A stretch of 64,000 bases of DNA from Actinomadura litoris (GTDB taxonomy: Bacteria > Actinomycetota > Actinomycetes > Streptosporangiales > Streptosporangiaceae), in contig NZ_WOFH01000004.1 in NCBI RefSeq assembly GCF_009733595.1, positions 186,001 through 250,000 on the forward strand. Reading direction: 5' to 3'. The position numbers and the translations under genes are program-made. Shown here piece by piece: positions 44,228 through 52,552 of the stretch. The notes beneath the pieces were generated by a model. That model did not search any database. It was not told the DNA's origin and saw only the letters and a program-made list of their open reading frames with translations. Numbering within the stretch: position 1 is the first letter of the stretch; the number at the start of each line of letters is the position of its first letter.

Positions 44228-44725
44228 CTACCGGAGCCGCTGCTTGCGCGCATGGGTCCGCGCTTTCATCCGGTTGCCGCAGGTCGCCATCGAGCACCAC
44301 CGCGCGGTCCCGGGACGGCTGTGGTCGATGAGGAACAGGTTGCACTCCTGGTTGGCGCAGGCCCGCAGCCGCCCCGGCAACTCCGTGCCGACGCGCGACC
44401 ACGCGAGGACGACGCGAACGGCCAACTCGTCCTCGGGCGCCGCGTCCAACCGCCACGACACGCCCTCGGCCGAGACGGCGGGACGCAGCCGCGCCTGATC
44501 GAGCACCGAGGCAAGGTCGCCGACCTCCGAGGACGTCCGCCGGATGAGCCGTTGCAGGGTGTCACGCACCAGCCGCAGGCGGTCGCGTTCCCCGCTCGTG
44601 CCGCGTCCTCCCAGAGCCCGTGCCCAGTCCGCGGCCCCGTCTCCGGCCAGGACGTCCGTGGAGCGCCCGTCGACCACCGGGGTGCTGTTCAGCACGGCGA
44701 GCAGCAGTTCCTCGTCCTCGACCAC
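44228..44725 (-). CDS. CGNR zinc-finger transcriptional regulator
   Basis: A 165-residue protein. The C-terminal zinc finger has Cys123, Cys128, Cys144 and Cys149, and ends in CGNR (149-152) then MKARTHARKQ. The N-terminal part is the helical DUF1470-like ABATE domain (LAVLNSTPVVDGRSTDVLAG). This family is a stress-linked regulator found in actinobacteria. GTG start with AGGAGAGGGAG upstream. Divergent from the alpha/beta hydrolase at 44807, with an A/T-rich dyad between. Confidence 0.9.
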   Translation of the reverse strand: MVEDEELLLAVLNSTPVVDGRSTDVLAGDGAADWARALGGRGTSGERDRLRLVRDTLQRLIRRTSSEVGDLASVLDQARLRPAVSAEGVSWRLDAAPEDELAVRVVLAWSRVGTELPGRLRACANQECNLFLIDHSRPGTARWCSMATCGNRMKARTHARKQRLR

Positions 44726-44776
44726 GGCTCCCTCTCCTTGACACGCCGTCGGGCCCTGTGCATGATGAGCATAACC

Positions 44777-44797
44777 TAACCAGTTAAATCCATTTAA
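44777..44797. promoter_or_regulatory. A/T-rich double dyad in divergent promoter
   Basis: TAAC-CA-GTTA (44777-44786) overlaps TTAAAT-CC-ATTTAA (44784-44797); both are perfect dyads. They are the most A/T-rich sequence in this part of the window, between the CGNR and hydrolase genes. Confidence 0.65.
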
Positions 44798-44806
44798 GGG
44801 GTTACC

Positions 44807-45706
44807 GTGGTCGCTGTTCATCACCGCACCGTGGACGTCGACGGCCTCACCGTCTTCTACCGGGAGGCGGGCCCCTCGGACGCCCCCGTCCTCCTGCTGC
44901 TGCACGGCTACCCGACGAGCTCGCACATGTTCCGCCACCTCATCCCGGCGCTGGCCGGGCCCTACCGGGTGATCGCGCCCGACCACATCGGCTTCGGCCG
45001 CTCGTCGGCGCCCAGCACGGAGGACTTCACCTACACCTTCGACAACCTCACCGAGGTGACCCGCGGCTTCCTGGACCGCCTCGGCGTGGAGCGCTACGCG
45101 ATCTACGTCCAGGACTACGGCGCACCCATCGGCTGGCGCCTCGCGCTGGCCTCCCCGGAGTCGGTCACCGCCGTCGTCTCGCAGAGCGGCAACGCCTACG
45201 AGGACGGGTTCGACCAGGAGTTCTGGAAGCCCATCTGGGCCTTCGGAGCCGAGCGCACCCCGGAGAACGAGGCGGGCGTGCGGGGCGCCCTGGACCGGGA
45301 GGCCATCGAGTGGCAGTACACCCACGGCGTCCCCGACCCCAGCCTGATCGACCCCGACGCCTGGGAGCACGATCTGGCGCTCCTCGCCCGGCCCGGGATC
45401 GACCGCGCCCAGGTCGCCCTGTTCGGTGACTACGCCGGCAACCGCCCCCTGTACCCGGCGGTGCATGAGTGGCTGCGGTCGAGCCGCGTCCCCGTCCTCG
45501 CGGTCTGGGGCCGCAACGACGAGATCTTCCTGGCCGCGGGCGCGGAGGCGTTCCGGCGGGACGCGCCGGACGCGGAGATCACCCTGCTCGACGGCGGCCA
45601 CTTCCTCCTGGAGAGCCACCTCGACGAGGTCGCCACCGCCATCGTCAAGTTCCGCCCCCGCGTCCTCGAAGCACTGGAGGCCCCCCCGGGGCCGTCCCAG
45701 CGCTGA
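44807..45706 (+). CDS. Alpha/beta hydrolase with Asp nucleophile (haloalkane dehalogenase/epoxide hydrolase type)
   Basis: A 299-residue alpha/beta hydrolase. HGYPTSSHMFR (33-43) is the oxyanion region, and the nucleophile elbow is VQDYGAP, with Asp103 in place of serine, as in haloalkane dehalogenases and epoxide hydrolases. The catalytic histidine is in GGHFLLE. Such enzymes open epoxides or remove halide through an aspartyl-ester intermediate. GTG start behind AAGGGG. Divergent from the CGNR regulator. Confidence 0.88.
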   Translation: MVAVHHRTVDVDGLTVFYREAGPSDAPVLLLLHGYPTSSHMFRHLIPALAGPYRVIAPDHIGFGRSSAPSTEDFTYTFDNLTEVTRGFLDRLGVERYAIYVQDYGAPIGWRLALASPESVTAVVSQSGNAYEDGFDQEFWKPIWAFGAERTPENEAGVRGALDREAIEWQYTHGVPDPSLIDPDAWEHDLALLARPGIDRAQVALFGDYAGNRPLYPAVHEWLRSSRVPVLAVWGRNDEIFLAAGAEAFRRDAPDAEITLLDGGHFLLESHLDEVATAIVKFRPRVLEALEAPPGPSQR

Positions 45707-45722
45707 CACCACGGGTAGACAC

Positions 45723-45757
45723 GGCCACCACCGCGGCCGCTCGCCGCGGTGGTGGCC
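45723..45757. terminator. Terminator after the hydrolase
   Basis: GGCCACCACCGCGG (45723-45736) and CCGCGGTGGTGGCC (45744-45757) form a perfect 14-bp stem with a 7-base loop. Flanking GACAC and GTGTC continue the pairing with a small bulge. It ends the hydrolase transcript ahead of the APH gene. Confidence 0.85.
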
Positions 45758-45828
45758 GCCGTGTCCACCAAGGTCAAACGAAAAACCGTTTGTCACCTGC
45801 GCGGACCTCCTGTGATGATCTTGGTTCT

Positions 45829-46635
45829 ATGAGCCTTCCCGTCATCGCCGAGATACCGACCGGCCCCGTGGACGTACCCGAAGCCGTCGCGGCCCTCGCC
45901 GGAGGCGACACCGTCACCCCGGTGTGGCGCAACGAGCTCGGGGGGCTGACGTTCCGCCTCGCGGGCGACGCGGTCAGGTACGTCAAGTGGGTCGCCGCGG
46001 GCACGCCCGAGATCGATCTGGCCGGGGAGGCGGAGCGGCTGGCCTGGGCGAGCCGGTGGGTCCCCGTTCCGCGGGTCATCGAGCACGGTGCGGACGACGA
46101 CGGCGCCTGGCTGGTCACGGCGGAGATCCCGGGCCGCTCCGCCGTGGACCCCCGGTGGAAGGCCGAGCCGGAGAGGGCGGCGGCCGGGATCGGGCGGGGG
46201 CTGCGCCTGCTGCACGACTCCCTGCCCGTCGATCGCTGCCCGTTCGACTGGAGCGTCGAGCGACGGCTCGTCCGCGCCGATGAGCGCATCGCCGACGGGG
46301 AGGGACCGGGCGACTGGTCGCCCGAGTACCGGCACCTGGACCTCGCGAAGGCCCGGGCACGCATCGGTGAGCCGCCCGAGATCGACCGGCTCGTCGTCTG
46401 CCACGGGGACACCTGCGTCCCCAACACGCTGCTGCACGACGACGGCGGGTTCGCCGCGCACGTGGACCTCGGCTCGCTCGGGACGGCCGACCGGTGGGCC
46501 GACCTCGCGGTCGCGGCGTGGAGCACGGAGTGGGACTACGGTCCGGGGTACGACCGCGTCCTGTACGAGGCCTACGGGGTCGCCCCGGACCCTGAGCGCA
46601 TCGACTACTACCGCCTGCTCTGGGACATGGCCTGA
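45829..46635 (+). CDS. Aminoglycoside 3'-phosphotransferase-like kinase, APH(3')
   Basis: A 268-residue kinase-fold protein. ATP-binding Lys53 lies in RYVKWVAAG. The catalytic loop HGDTCVPNTL provides His192, Asp194 and Asn199, and the Mg2+ ligand Asp213 lies in HVDLGSLGTADRWADLA, the APH(3') signature. It would phosphorylate the 3'-hydroxyl of aminoglycosides such as kanamycin, or a related sugar. Whether it confers resistance is not established. The start at 45829 has no good ribosome site, so it may be leaderless. Confidence 0.85.
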   Translation: MSLPVIAEIPTGPVDVPEAVAALAGGDTVTPVWRNELGGLTFRLAGDAVRYVKWVAAGTPEIDLAGEAERLAWASRWVPVPRVIEHGADDDGAWLVTAEIPGRSAVDPRWKAEPERAAAGIGRGLRLLHDSLPVDRCPFDWSVERRLVRADERIADGEGPGDWSPEYRHLDLAKARARIGEPPEIDRLVVCHGDTCVPNTLLHDDGGFAAHVDLGSLGTADRWADLAVAAWSTEWDYGPGYDRVLYEAYGVAPDPERIDYYRLLWDMA

Positions 46636-46694
46636 GCGCCCCGGGGCGGTCCGCGAGGTTCGGGGCCGCCGACCCGTGTGCGAGGGTGGGCGGC

Positions 46695-47288
46695 ATGGCC
46701 GACCACGAGCGCGCCCCGTCCGCACCGCCCAGGCGGTACGTGCTGACCGGGGCGCCGGGCGCGGGCAAGACCACGATCGCGCACCGGTTGCGGGCTCGCG
46801 GGTACACGGTGATCGACGAGGCGGCCACCGACGTCATCGCCCGCCTGCAGGCCGGCGGCGAGGCAGAGCCCTGGACGCGCCCCGGATTCGTCGAGGAGAT
46901 CCTCCGGACGCAGGAACAGCGGCGGCGGGCGGCCGACGCGTCCGGCGCGGTGGTGCAGATCTACGACCGCTCACCGCTGTGCACGCTGGCCCTGGCCCGC
47001 TATCTGCGGCACCCCGTCCCCGCCGCGCTGACGGCGGCGATCGACCGCATCACGCGCGAGGACGTCTACCAGCAGGTCTTCCTGATCCGACCGATCGGCT
47101 TCGTCACCCCGACGGAGGCGCGCCGGATCACCTTCGAGGAGTCCCTCGCCTTCGCGCGCGTGCATGAGCAGGTCTACCGGGACCACGGCTACGAGCTGAT
47201 CGACGTGCGGCCCTCGCCCATCGAGCAACGTGTGGCGGCGATCGAACACCACATCCGATCCGGGGTCCCTTCGGCGGCGGAGGGCTGA
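46695..47288 (+). CDS. AAA-type ATPase/kinase (P-loop)
   Basis: A 197-residue P-loop protein with Walker A GAPGAGKT (19-26). It continues with RGYTVIDEAATDVIARLQAG, then QIYDRSPLCTLALARYL and FEESLAFARVHEQVYRDHGY, a layout shared by AAA_28 proteins related to nucleoside and nicotinamide-riboside kinases. The substrate is not readable. GAGGGTGGG precedes the ATG. Downstream of, and possibly co-transcribed with, the APH(3')-like gene. Confidence 0.82.
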   Translation: MADHERAPSAPPRRYVLTGAPGAGKTTIAHRLRARGYTVIDEAATDVIARLQAGGEAEPWTRPGFVEEILRTQEQRRRAADASGAVVQIYDRSPLCTLALARYLRHPVPAALTAAIDRITREDVYQQVFLIRPIGFVTPTEARRITFEESLAFARVHEQVYRDHGYELIDVRPSPIEQRVAAIEHHIRSGVPSAAEG

Positions 47289-47370
47289 GCGCGAGCCCGC
47301 CTCGTGCCCCTGGGGCCTCGCCGTTCGCCGGACGCGGTCGCGCCCGGCGAACGGCGGAGAGATCAGGCGG

Positions 47371-47841
47371 TCAGCGCCACGTCTCCTCGTCGGCGACGCC
47401 CGGGACCGGCTTGCCGATCACGGCGACCGCGGACCAGAAGGCGACCTGGCCGATCCCGATCATCAGCGTGGCCAGCGCCTTCTCGTCGAAGTGCTCGGAC
47501 GCCTCGGCGTACAGGGCGTCGGAGACCCGCTCCCCGCCGGCGGCGGGCAGGAACACGCCCTCCGCCAGCGCCAGCGCGGCACGCTCGGCGCCCGTGAAGT
47601 AGGGCGCGTTCCGCCAGGACACCACGGCGGCGATCCGCTCCTCGGTCTCCCCGGCCTTACGGAGCGCCTCGGTGGACCGAATGATCAGATAGGTGCTGCC
47701 GACGATCTGGCCGATGCGCAGGCCCGCCAGGCCCATCGGTCCCTCTGGCAGCGAACCGCTGCCGGTGGCCTTGGCCAGCGCACCCGCCACCGGGATGAGT
47801 TCGGGCACCAGGACGGTGGGGTTGGACATCCGCGATCCCAT
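47371..47841 (-). CDS. Carboxymuconolactone decarboxylase (CMD) family protein lacking the CxxC motif
   Basis: A 156-residue CMD/AhpD-fold protein starting at ATG 47841, behind GGAGGAACC. The helical core is recognisable: AGLRIGQIVGSTYLIIRSTE, then AVVSWRNAPYFTGAERAALA. The usual C-x-x-C...H of AhpD-type members is replaced: Ser49 and Leu52 stand at the cysteine positions and Ser56 at the histidine. A redox peroxidase role is therefore unlikely. Divergent from an ECF41-like sigma factor, the standard genomic neighbour of this family. Confidence 0.85.
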   Translation of the reverse strand: MGSRMSNPTVLVPELIPVAGALAKATGSGSLPEGPMGLAGLRIGQIVGSTYLIIRSTEALRKAGETEERIAAVVSWRNAPYFTGAERAALALAEGVFLPAAGGERVSDALYAEASEHFDEKALATLMIGIGQVAFWSAVAVIGKPVPGVADEETWR

Positions 47842-47924
47842 GGTTCCTCCATGATGTTCAAGACCGGCTCTCTGACCGGCGTCCTGTCGGTCGGACGGCG
47901 CTACGACGTCCGGACGCGGCGGAA

Positions 47925-47951
47925 GGTAACGCCGGTGCCGCGCGTTACCTC
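47925..47951. promoter_or_regulatory. Inverted repeat in the CMD/sigma divergent promoter
   Basis: AGGTAACGC (47925-47933) and GCGTTACCT (47943-47951) are perfect 9-base arms around a 9-base spacer. It lies between the divergent CMD and ECF41-like genes, suggesting a further regulator besides the sigma factor. Confidence 0.6.
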
Positions 47952-48003
47952 ACCGTCGTGCGGTGCGTCCTGGTGGTGACACCGTCCTGGACCGGGGGAG
48001 ACC

Positions 48004-48876
48004 ATGACCGAAGAAGAACAGCTCGCCGCGAGGTTCGAGGACCAGCGTCCCTATCTCCACGCGATCGCCTTCCGCGTGCTCGGCTCGCACGCGGACGCGG
48101 ACGACGCCGTCCAGGAGGCGTGGCTGCGGCTCGTGCGGAACGGCGGCGGCGACATCGAGGACCTGCGCGGATGGCTCACCACGGTGACGGGCCGGATCTG
48201 CCTGGACGTGCTGCGCAGGCGCGGGACGCGCGGCGAGCAGCCGCTGGAACTCGACATCGGCGCGCTCCAGCGCGAGCCGGTCGGGGGCGCGCGGCTCGAT
48301 CCCGAGGAGGAGGCGGTGCTGGCCGAGTCGGTCGGCCTGGCGCTGTACGTCGTCATGGACGCGCTCACCCCGGCGGAGCGGGTGTCGTTCGTCCTGCACG
48401 ACGTCTTCGAGGTTCCGTTCGACGCGATCGCCGCCGTCCTCGGACGCAGCACCGCCGCGTCGAAGATGCTGGCCAGCCGGGCCCGCGGAAGGTTGCGGTC
48501 GGGCACGCCCTCGCCCGACTCCCACGCCGCGGCGCGGGAGGTCGTCGAGGCGTTCTTCGCGGCGGCCGGCCGGGGCGACGTCGCCGGGCTGCTCAGCGTC
48601 CTCGCCCCCGACGTCGAGGTGCACGCCCAAGGGCTGGAGGGGGAGTTCGTCGTGCGGGGCGCGGAGAGGCTCGCGGCGCGGGCGACGACGTTCGCGCGCC
48701 CGGACGCGCGGGTGCATCCGGCGCTCGTCGGCGGGGTTCCCGGGGTCCTCATCACCGTCGAGGGGCGGCCGACGACGGTGATGGCCTTCACCGTCGCCGG
48801 CGGTGTGGTGACCGCGATCCGCACCGTCACCGACCCGGCCCGGCTGGAGCAGGTCGTCCCCTCCTGGGTCGCGTGA
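48004..48876 (+). CDS. ECF41-like (SigJ-type) sigma factor with SnoaL-like C-terminal domain
   Basis: A 290-residue sigma factor. Sigma-2 (YLHAIAFRVLGSHADADDAV) and sigma-4 (LTPAERVSFVLHDVFEVPFD, then AAVLGRSTAASKMLASRARG) are followed by a SnoaL/NTF2-like domain (about 180-290). This architecture and the divergent CMD gene define ECF41. The WLPEP linker motif is not seen, and the C-terminal motif reads DPARL instead of NPDKL. In ECF41 proteins the C-terminal domain adjusts promoter opening. It probably drives the CMD gene. Confidence 0.88.
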   Translation: MTEEEQLAARFEDQRPYLHAIAFRVLGSHADADDAVQEAWLRLVRNGGGDIEDLRGWLTTVTGRICLDVLRRRGTRGEQPLELDIGALQREPVGGARLDPEEEAVLAESVGLALYVVMDALTPAERVSFVLHDVFEVPFDAIAAVLGRSTAASKMLASRARGRLRSGTPSPDSHAAAREVVEAFFAAAGRGDVAGLLSVLAPDVEVHAQGLEGEFVVRGAERLAARATTFARPDARVHPALVGGVPGVLITVEGRPTTVMAFTVAGGVVTAIRTVTDPARLEQVVPSWVA

Positions 48877-48887
48877 CCGCTCGGCAT

Positions 48888-48911
48888 CGCCGCACCTTTG
48901 GAGGTGCGGCG
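48888..48911 (+). terminator. Terminator after the ECF41-like gene
   Basis: CGCCGCACCT (48888-48897) and AGGTGCGGCG (48902-48911) form a perfect 10-bp stem with a TTGG loop, 12 bases after the sigma stop. Confidence 0.75.
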
Positions 48912-49049
48912 CGCCGAGGGCTGCGTTCTTCTGTCCCTGTCGGTGCCGATTCGCCGTGCCCCCGCCGACCCCGGCGAAGGACACGGTCACACCCCTCCGC
49001 CGCCGTTCGTCACGGCGGCGACCCATCAGAGAACCTAGTCAGGCGGAAA

Positions 49050-50498
49050 ATGACACACACAACACAGCGGCGCGGGCTCGCGCTCGCCCTCCTCGCCGCC
49101 ACCCAGTTCGTGCTCGTGCTCGACGCGTCGATCGTCGGCGTCGCCCTTCCCTCCATCGGCAAGGACCTGGAGTTCGCGCCCGAGGACCTCTCCTGGGTCG
49201 CCAACGCCTACACGCTGACGTTCGGCGGACTGCTGCTCCTCGGCGGACGCGTCGCCGACCTGGTCGGACGGCGCCTCATGTTCATGGTCGGCATGGGGCT
49301 GTTCTCCGCGACGTCCCTGGTCGGGGCGCTGTCGGTGAACGCCGGGATGCTGGTGGGGGCCCGCGCCGTGCAGGGCGTCGGCGCCGCGATCGTGGCCCCG
49401 GCGGCGCTGTCGCTGATCATGACGATCTTCACCGCGGGTCCGGAGCGCAACAAGGCCATGGGCGTCATCGGCGCGGTCGCCGGGGCGGGCGGCGCGGCCG
49501 GGTCGATCCTCGGCGGCGGCCTGACCGAGTGGCTCGGCTGGGAGTCCACCCTCTACGTGAACGTCCCGATCGGGATCCTGGCGATCGCGTTGTCGCCCTG
49601 GCTCCTGCCCGAGGCGAAGGACCCGGGCGCCCGCGGCTTCGACCTCGCGGGGGCGGTGACGGCCACCGGCGGGCTCGCGTCGCTGGTCTACACGCTCGTC
49701 GACGCCAACAACGCGGGCTGGCGGTCCGCGCAGACGTTCGGCCTGGGAGCGGTGTCGCTGCTGCTGATCGCGCTGTTCTTCGTCATCGAGTCCCGGGCCG
49801 CGCAGCCGCTCATGCCGCTGCGGATCTTCCGCCTGGGGATGCTGCGCGGCGCCAACATCATCGCCCTGCTGAGCACGATGGCGATGTTCCCGATGTTCTT
49901 CTACATGACCTTCTACATGCAGCAGGTGCTCGGCTACGGGCCGGTCAAGGCCGGGATGGCCGCGCTGCCGCTCGCGCTGACGATCGCGGTGACGGCGGGG
50001 GCGGCGTCCGCGCTGATCACCCGGATCGGCGTCCGGGCGCCGATGGCGGCCGGGCTGGTCGTGACCGGCGCCGGGCTGGCCTGGTTCTCCCGCATGTCGG
50101 TCGACGGGAGCTTCCTGGTGGACGTCCTCGGCCCGTCCATCGTGATCGGGGTCGGCAGCGGGCTGGCGTTCGTCACCACCACCGTCGGGGCGACGTCGGT
50201 CGCGCGCCAGGAGGAGGCCGGACTCGCCTCCGGCCTGTTCAACACCGCCCAGCAGTTCGGCGGCTCGCTCGGCCTGGCGGTGGTGGTCGCGATCGCCACC
50301 GCCCGCACGACCGACGTCCTGGAGGGCGGCGAGCGCGTCGCCGCCGTCGCCCTCACCGAGGGCTACCGGATCGGCATGCTGACCGCGGCGGGGATCGCGG
50401 TGGCGGCGGGCCTGCTGGCGCTCGCGCTGATCCCGGGCCGTTCGGCGGCGGGCCAGGGCCAGGAGGTGACGGCCACCGCCGATCCCGCGACGATCTGA
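49050..50498 (+). CDS. MFS transporter, DHA2 (14-TMS) family
   Basis: A 482-residue EmrB/QacA-type exporter: VLDASIVGVALPSIGKDLEF, DLSWVANAYTLTFGGLLLLG, motif-A loop DLVGRRLMF, then a long loop before the C-terminal half (GATSVARQEEAGLASGLFNT). ATG at 49050 with a weak GGCGGAAA site. A terminator precedes it and another follows it, so it is probably a single-gene unit. The substrate is unknown; no regulator adjoins. Confidence 0.9.
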   Translation: MTHTTQRRGLALALLAATQFVLVLDASIVGVALPSIGKDLEFAPEDLSWVANAYTLTFGGLLLLGGRVADLVGRRLMFMVGMGLFSATSLVGALSVNAGMLVGARAVQGVGAAIVAPAALSLIMTIFTAGPERNKAMGVIGAVAGAGGAAGSILGGGLTEWLGWESTLYVNVPIGILAIALSPWLLPEAKDPGARGFDLAGAVTATGGLASLVYTLVDANNAGWRSAQTFGLGAVSLLLIALFFVIESRAAQPLMPLRIFRLGMLRGANIIALLSTMAMFPMFFYMTFYMQQVLGYGPVKAGMAALPLALTIAVTAGAASALITRIGVRAPMAAGLVVTGAGLAWFSRMSVDGSFLVDVLGPSIVIGVGSGLAFVTTTVGATSVARQEEAGLASGLFNTAQQFGGSLGLAVVVAIATARTTDVLEGGERVAAVALTEGYRIGMLTAAGIAVAAGLLALALIPGRSAAGQGQEVTATADPATI

Positions 50499-50539
50499 CT
50501 TGTGGCGGGTTCGCCGCCCGTGGTGGGCTGTGCGTGGTG

Positions 50540-50569
50540 GGCTGTCCGTGGCGTTCGCCACGGACAGCC
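50540..50569 (+). terminator. Terminator after the DHA2 exporter
   Basis: GGCTGTCCGTGG (50540-50551) and CCACGGACAGCC (50558-50569) form a perfect 12-bp stem, loop CGTTCG, followed by ATTCTTT. Confidence 0.8.
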
Positions 50570-50629
50570 ATTCTTTGCGACGGCGGAAATTGGTCGCCCC
50601 CTCCACTTCGCGGGTCCCGTATATCGCGA

Positions 50630-50651
50630 GCGTATTGAAAAGCGAATACGC
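50630..50651. promoter_or_regulatory. Inverted repeat upstream of the vanY-like gene
   Basis: GCGTATT (50630-50636) and AATACGC (50645-50651) are perfect arms around an 8-base spacer, in a locally A/T-richer patch. It lies 32 bases before the vanY-like start and is a candidate for the downstream response regulator. Confidence 0.55.
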
Positions 50652-50683
50652 CATGGCAACAGGCATTCCTCTTCAGTGGAGGT

Positions 50684-51334
50684 ATGCACAACGCACCACT
50701 GCCATCGCCGTCCCACCGAAGACGCTGGATCGTGTTGGTCGCTCTGGCGACGATCCTCAGTGCGGCGATCGCCGTGTTCGCCGTGGTGCGGTCGCTCGGG
50801 TCCTCCGAGTCCTCCGACCCGTCGGGCACGGCGGGTGTGTCGGTGGAGATCAGCCAGTCGACCAGGCGGCTGACCCCGGACGAGGCCAACGGCGTCATTC
50901 CCGAGAACGCGCCGTTCTCGGTGTTCGACCGGAGGCCGGCGGTGAGCAGGCTCGACCCGGACCTCCGCGCCGCCCTGCGCCGGGCCGCGCAGGCCGCGCA
51001 GGCCGCCGGCGTCCGTATCCGCGTGAACAGCGGCTGGCGGTCGCCCGCCTACCAGCGGCGCCTGCTGCGGAACGCCGTCACGAAATACGGTTCGGAAAGG
51101 GAGGCGGCGCGGTGGGTGGCCACCGCGGAGACCTCCGCCCACGTGTCGGGCGACGCGGTCGACCTCGGCCCTTACGCGGCCACGAATTGGCTTTCCGAAC
51201 ACGGCGCCGCATACGGGCTGTGCCAGATCTACCGCAATGAACCATGGCATTACGAACTGCGCCCCGGCGCCGCCGGCGGCGGTTGCCCGTCGATGTTCCC
51301 GGACCCGACCTTCGACCCGAGGATGCGGCGGTGA
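50684..51334 (+). CDS. VanY-like D-alanyl-D-alanine carboxypeptidase
   Basis: A 216-residue membrane-anchored M15-type peptidase. A single membrane anchor (residues 15-36) leads to an extracytoplasmic domain with the zinc motif SAHVSGDAVD (His153, Asp160), and EPWHYEL (Glu186, His189). It would trim the terminal D-alanine from peptidoglycan stem peptides. The ribosome site (GGAGGT) lies directly against the ATG, so translation may be weak or the start differs. Its TGA overlaps the racemase GTG (GTGA), coupling the two. Confidence 0.88.
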   Translation: MHNAPLPSPSHRRRWIVLVALATILSAAIAVFAVVRSLGSSESSDPSGTAGVSVEISQSTRRLTPDEANGVIPENAPFSVFDRRPAVSRLDPDLRAALRRAAQAAQAAGVRIRVNSGWRSPAYQRRLLRNAVTKYGSEREAARWVATAETSAHVSGDAVDLGPYAATNWLSEHGAAYGLCQIYRNEPWHYELRPGAAGGGCPSMFPDPTFDPRMRR

Positions 51335-52461
51335 GCCGGAACCCGGTCGCGCTGGAGCGCCGGACGGGCGCCTTCCGGCCGCCGACCTTCCAGACGCTCC
51401 CCGCCGCGGTGGCGGCGAACGTGGCCGAGATCCGCGCGCGGACCCAGAGCACGATCATCGCCCTGGTGAAGGCGGACGGCTACGGCCACGGCGCCGCCAC
51501 GGTCGCCCGCGCCGCCGTCGCCGCCGGCGCGGAGTGGCTCGGGACGACGAGCATCGCGGCGGCCTCCGAGCTGCGCGCCGCGGGTCTCACGGTGCCGATC
51601 CTCACCTGGCTGCACTCCTCCGGAATCGACGCCGGGGCGGCGGTGGCCGGCGGGATCGACGTCGCGGTCGGGTCGGTGGACGAACTCGACGCGCTCGTCT
51701 CACAGGCCGCGTCAACGGTGCGGGTCCACCTCCATATGGACACCGGAATGGCCCGGGGCGGCTGCCCCCGCTCCCGGTGGAAGGAGCTGGTCGGTCTCGC
51801 TCGGCGCGGTCAGCAGGCGCGCAGGATCCGTGTCGCGGGTGTCATGGGGCATCTGCCGCTGGCCGATCATGCCGATCCCCTCGCGAACGCCCCGGCGGTC
51901 TCGGAGATGGAGGAGGCGCGGCGGGCAGTCCGGGAGGCGGGGCTCGGGTCGCCGCCCGCCCATCTCGCGGCCACCTCGGGGACGCTGACCGATCCGGCGA
52001 CCCACTTCGACATGGTCCGCGTGGGCGCGGGGCTGGTCGGGATCGATCCGTCGGGGACGGTGAAGCTGCACGGCGCGTCCCGCCTGACCGCGCCGATCGC
52101 GCACACGGCGGCGGTGGAGGCCGGTACTCCGGTCGGCTACGGCGGCGCGTACGTCACGGAGCGTGCCACCCACCTGAGCATCCTGCCGGTCGGCTACGCC
52201 GACGGAATCCCGCGGGGGTGCTCGCCCGAGGCCGGCGTCGAGATCGGCGGCAGCCGTTTCCCGGTCGTCGGACGGGTCTCGATGGACCAGATCGTGATCG
52301 ACACCGGCGCCGCGCCGTTCCCGGTCGGCACGTCCGCGACCGTGTTCGGGCCGGACGGCGGCGCGACGCCGACCGTCCAGGACTGGGCGCGCTGGGCCGG
52401 GACCATTCCCCACACGATCGTCACCGGCATCGGACCGCGCGTGAGAAGGAGTGTCGCGTAA
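51331..52461 (+). CDS. alr: Alanine racemase
   Basis: A 376-residue fold-type III PLP enzyme. The PLP lysine Lys48 is in LVKADGYGHG, the catalytic tyrosine is Tyr270 in PVGYGG, and the dimer-loop motif RVSMDQIVID follows. It interconverts L- and D-alanine, or possibly L- and D-serine as VanT does, but it lacks VanT's membrane domain. GTG start inside the vanY-like stop (GTGA). Coupling to a carboxypeptidase and proximity to a VanRS-like pair suggest cell-wall D-amino-acid remodelling rather than the housekeeping racemase. Confidence 0.88.
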   Translation: MSRNPVALERRTGAFRPPTFQTLPAAVAANVAEIRARTQSTIIALVKADGYGHGAATVARAAVAAGAEWLGTTSIAAASELRAAGLTVPILTWLHSSGIDAGAAVAGGIDVAVGSVDELDALVSQAASTVRVHLHMDTGMARGGCPRSRWKELVGLARRGQQARRIRVAGVMGHLPLADHADPLANAPAVSEMEEARRAVREAGLGSPPAHLAATSGTLTDPATHFDMVRVGAGLVGIDPSGTVKLHGASRLTAPIAHTAAVEAGTPVGYGGAYVTERATHLSILPVGYADGIPRGCSPEAGVEIGGSRFPVVGRVSMDQIVIDTGAAPFPVGTSATVFGPDGGATPTVQDWARWAGTIPHTIVTGIGPRVRRSVA

Positions 52462-52507
52462 CACCGCGTTACCCCGGTGTCGTCCCCCCGTACAAACGAC
52501 CACCGTA

Positions 52508-52538
52508 CGTCACCATATGTCAGCGATATGCCGTGACG
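52508..52538. promoter_or_regulatory. Extended inverted repeat before the response regulator
   Basis: CGTCAC-CATAT (52508-52518) and ATATG-CC-GTGACG (52526-52538) pair around a 7-base spacer with a two-base bulge. The start codon is 14 bases further, so it can serve as an autoregulatory site. Confidence 0.6.
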
Positions 52539-52552
52539 CATAAGCTTCAGGG

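Noticed and set aside
47958..49049. Long N-terminal extension of the DHA2 exporter frame
   Set aside because: It would cover the ECF41-like gene in another frame and cross a terminator; the MFS family begins at 49050.
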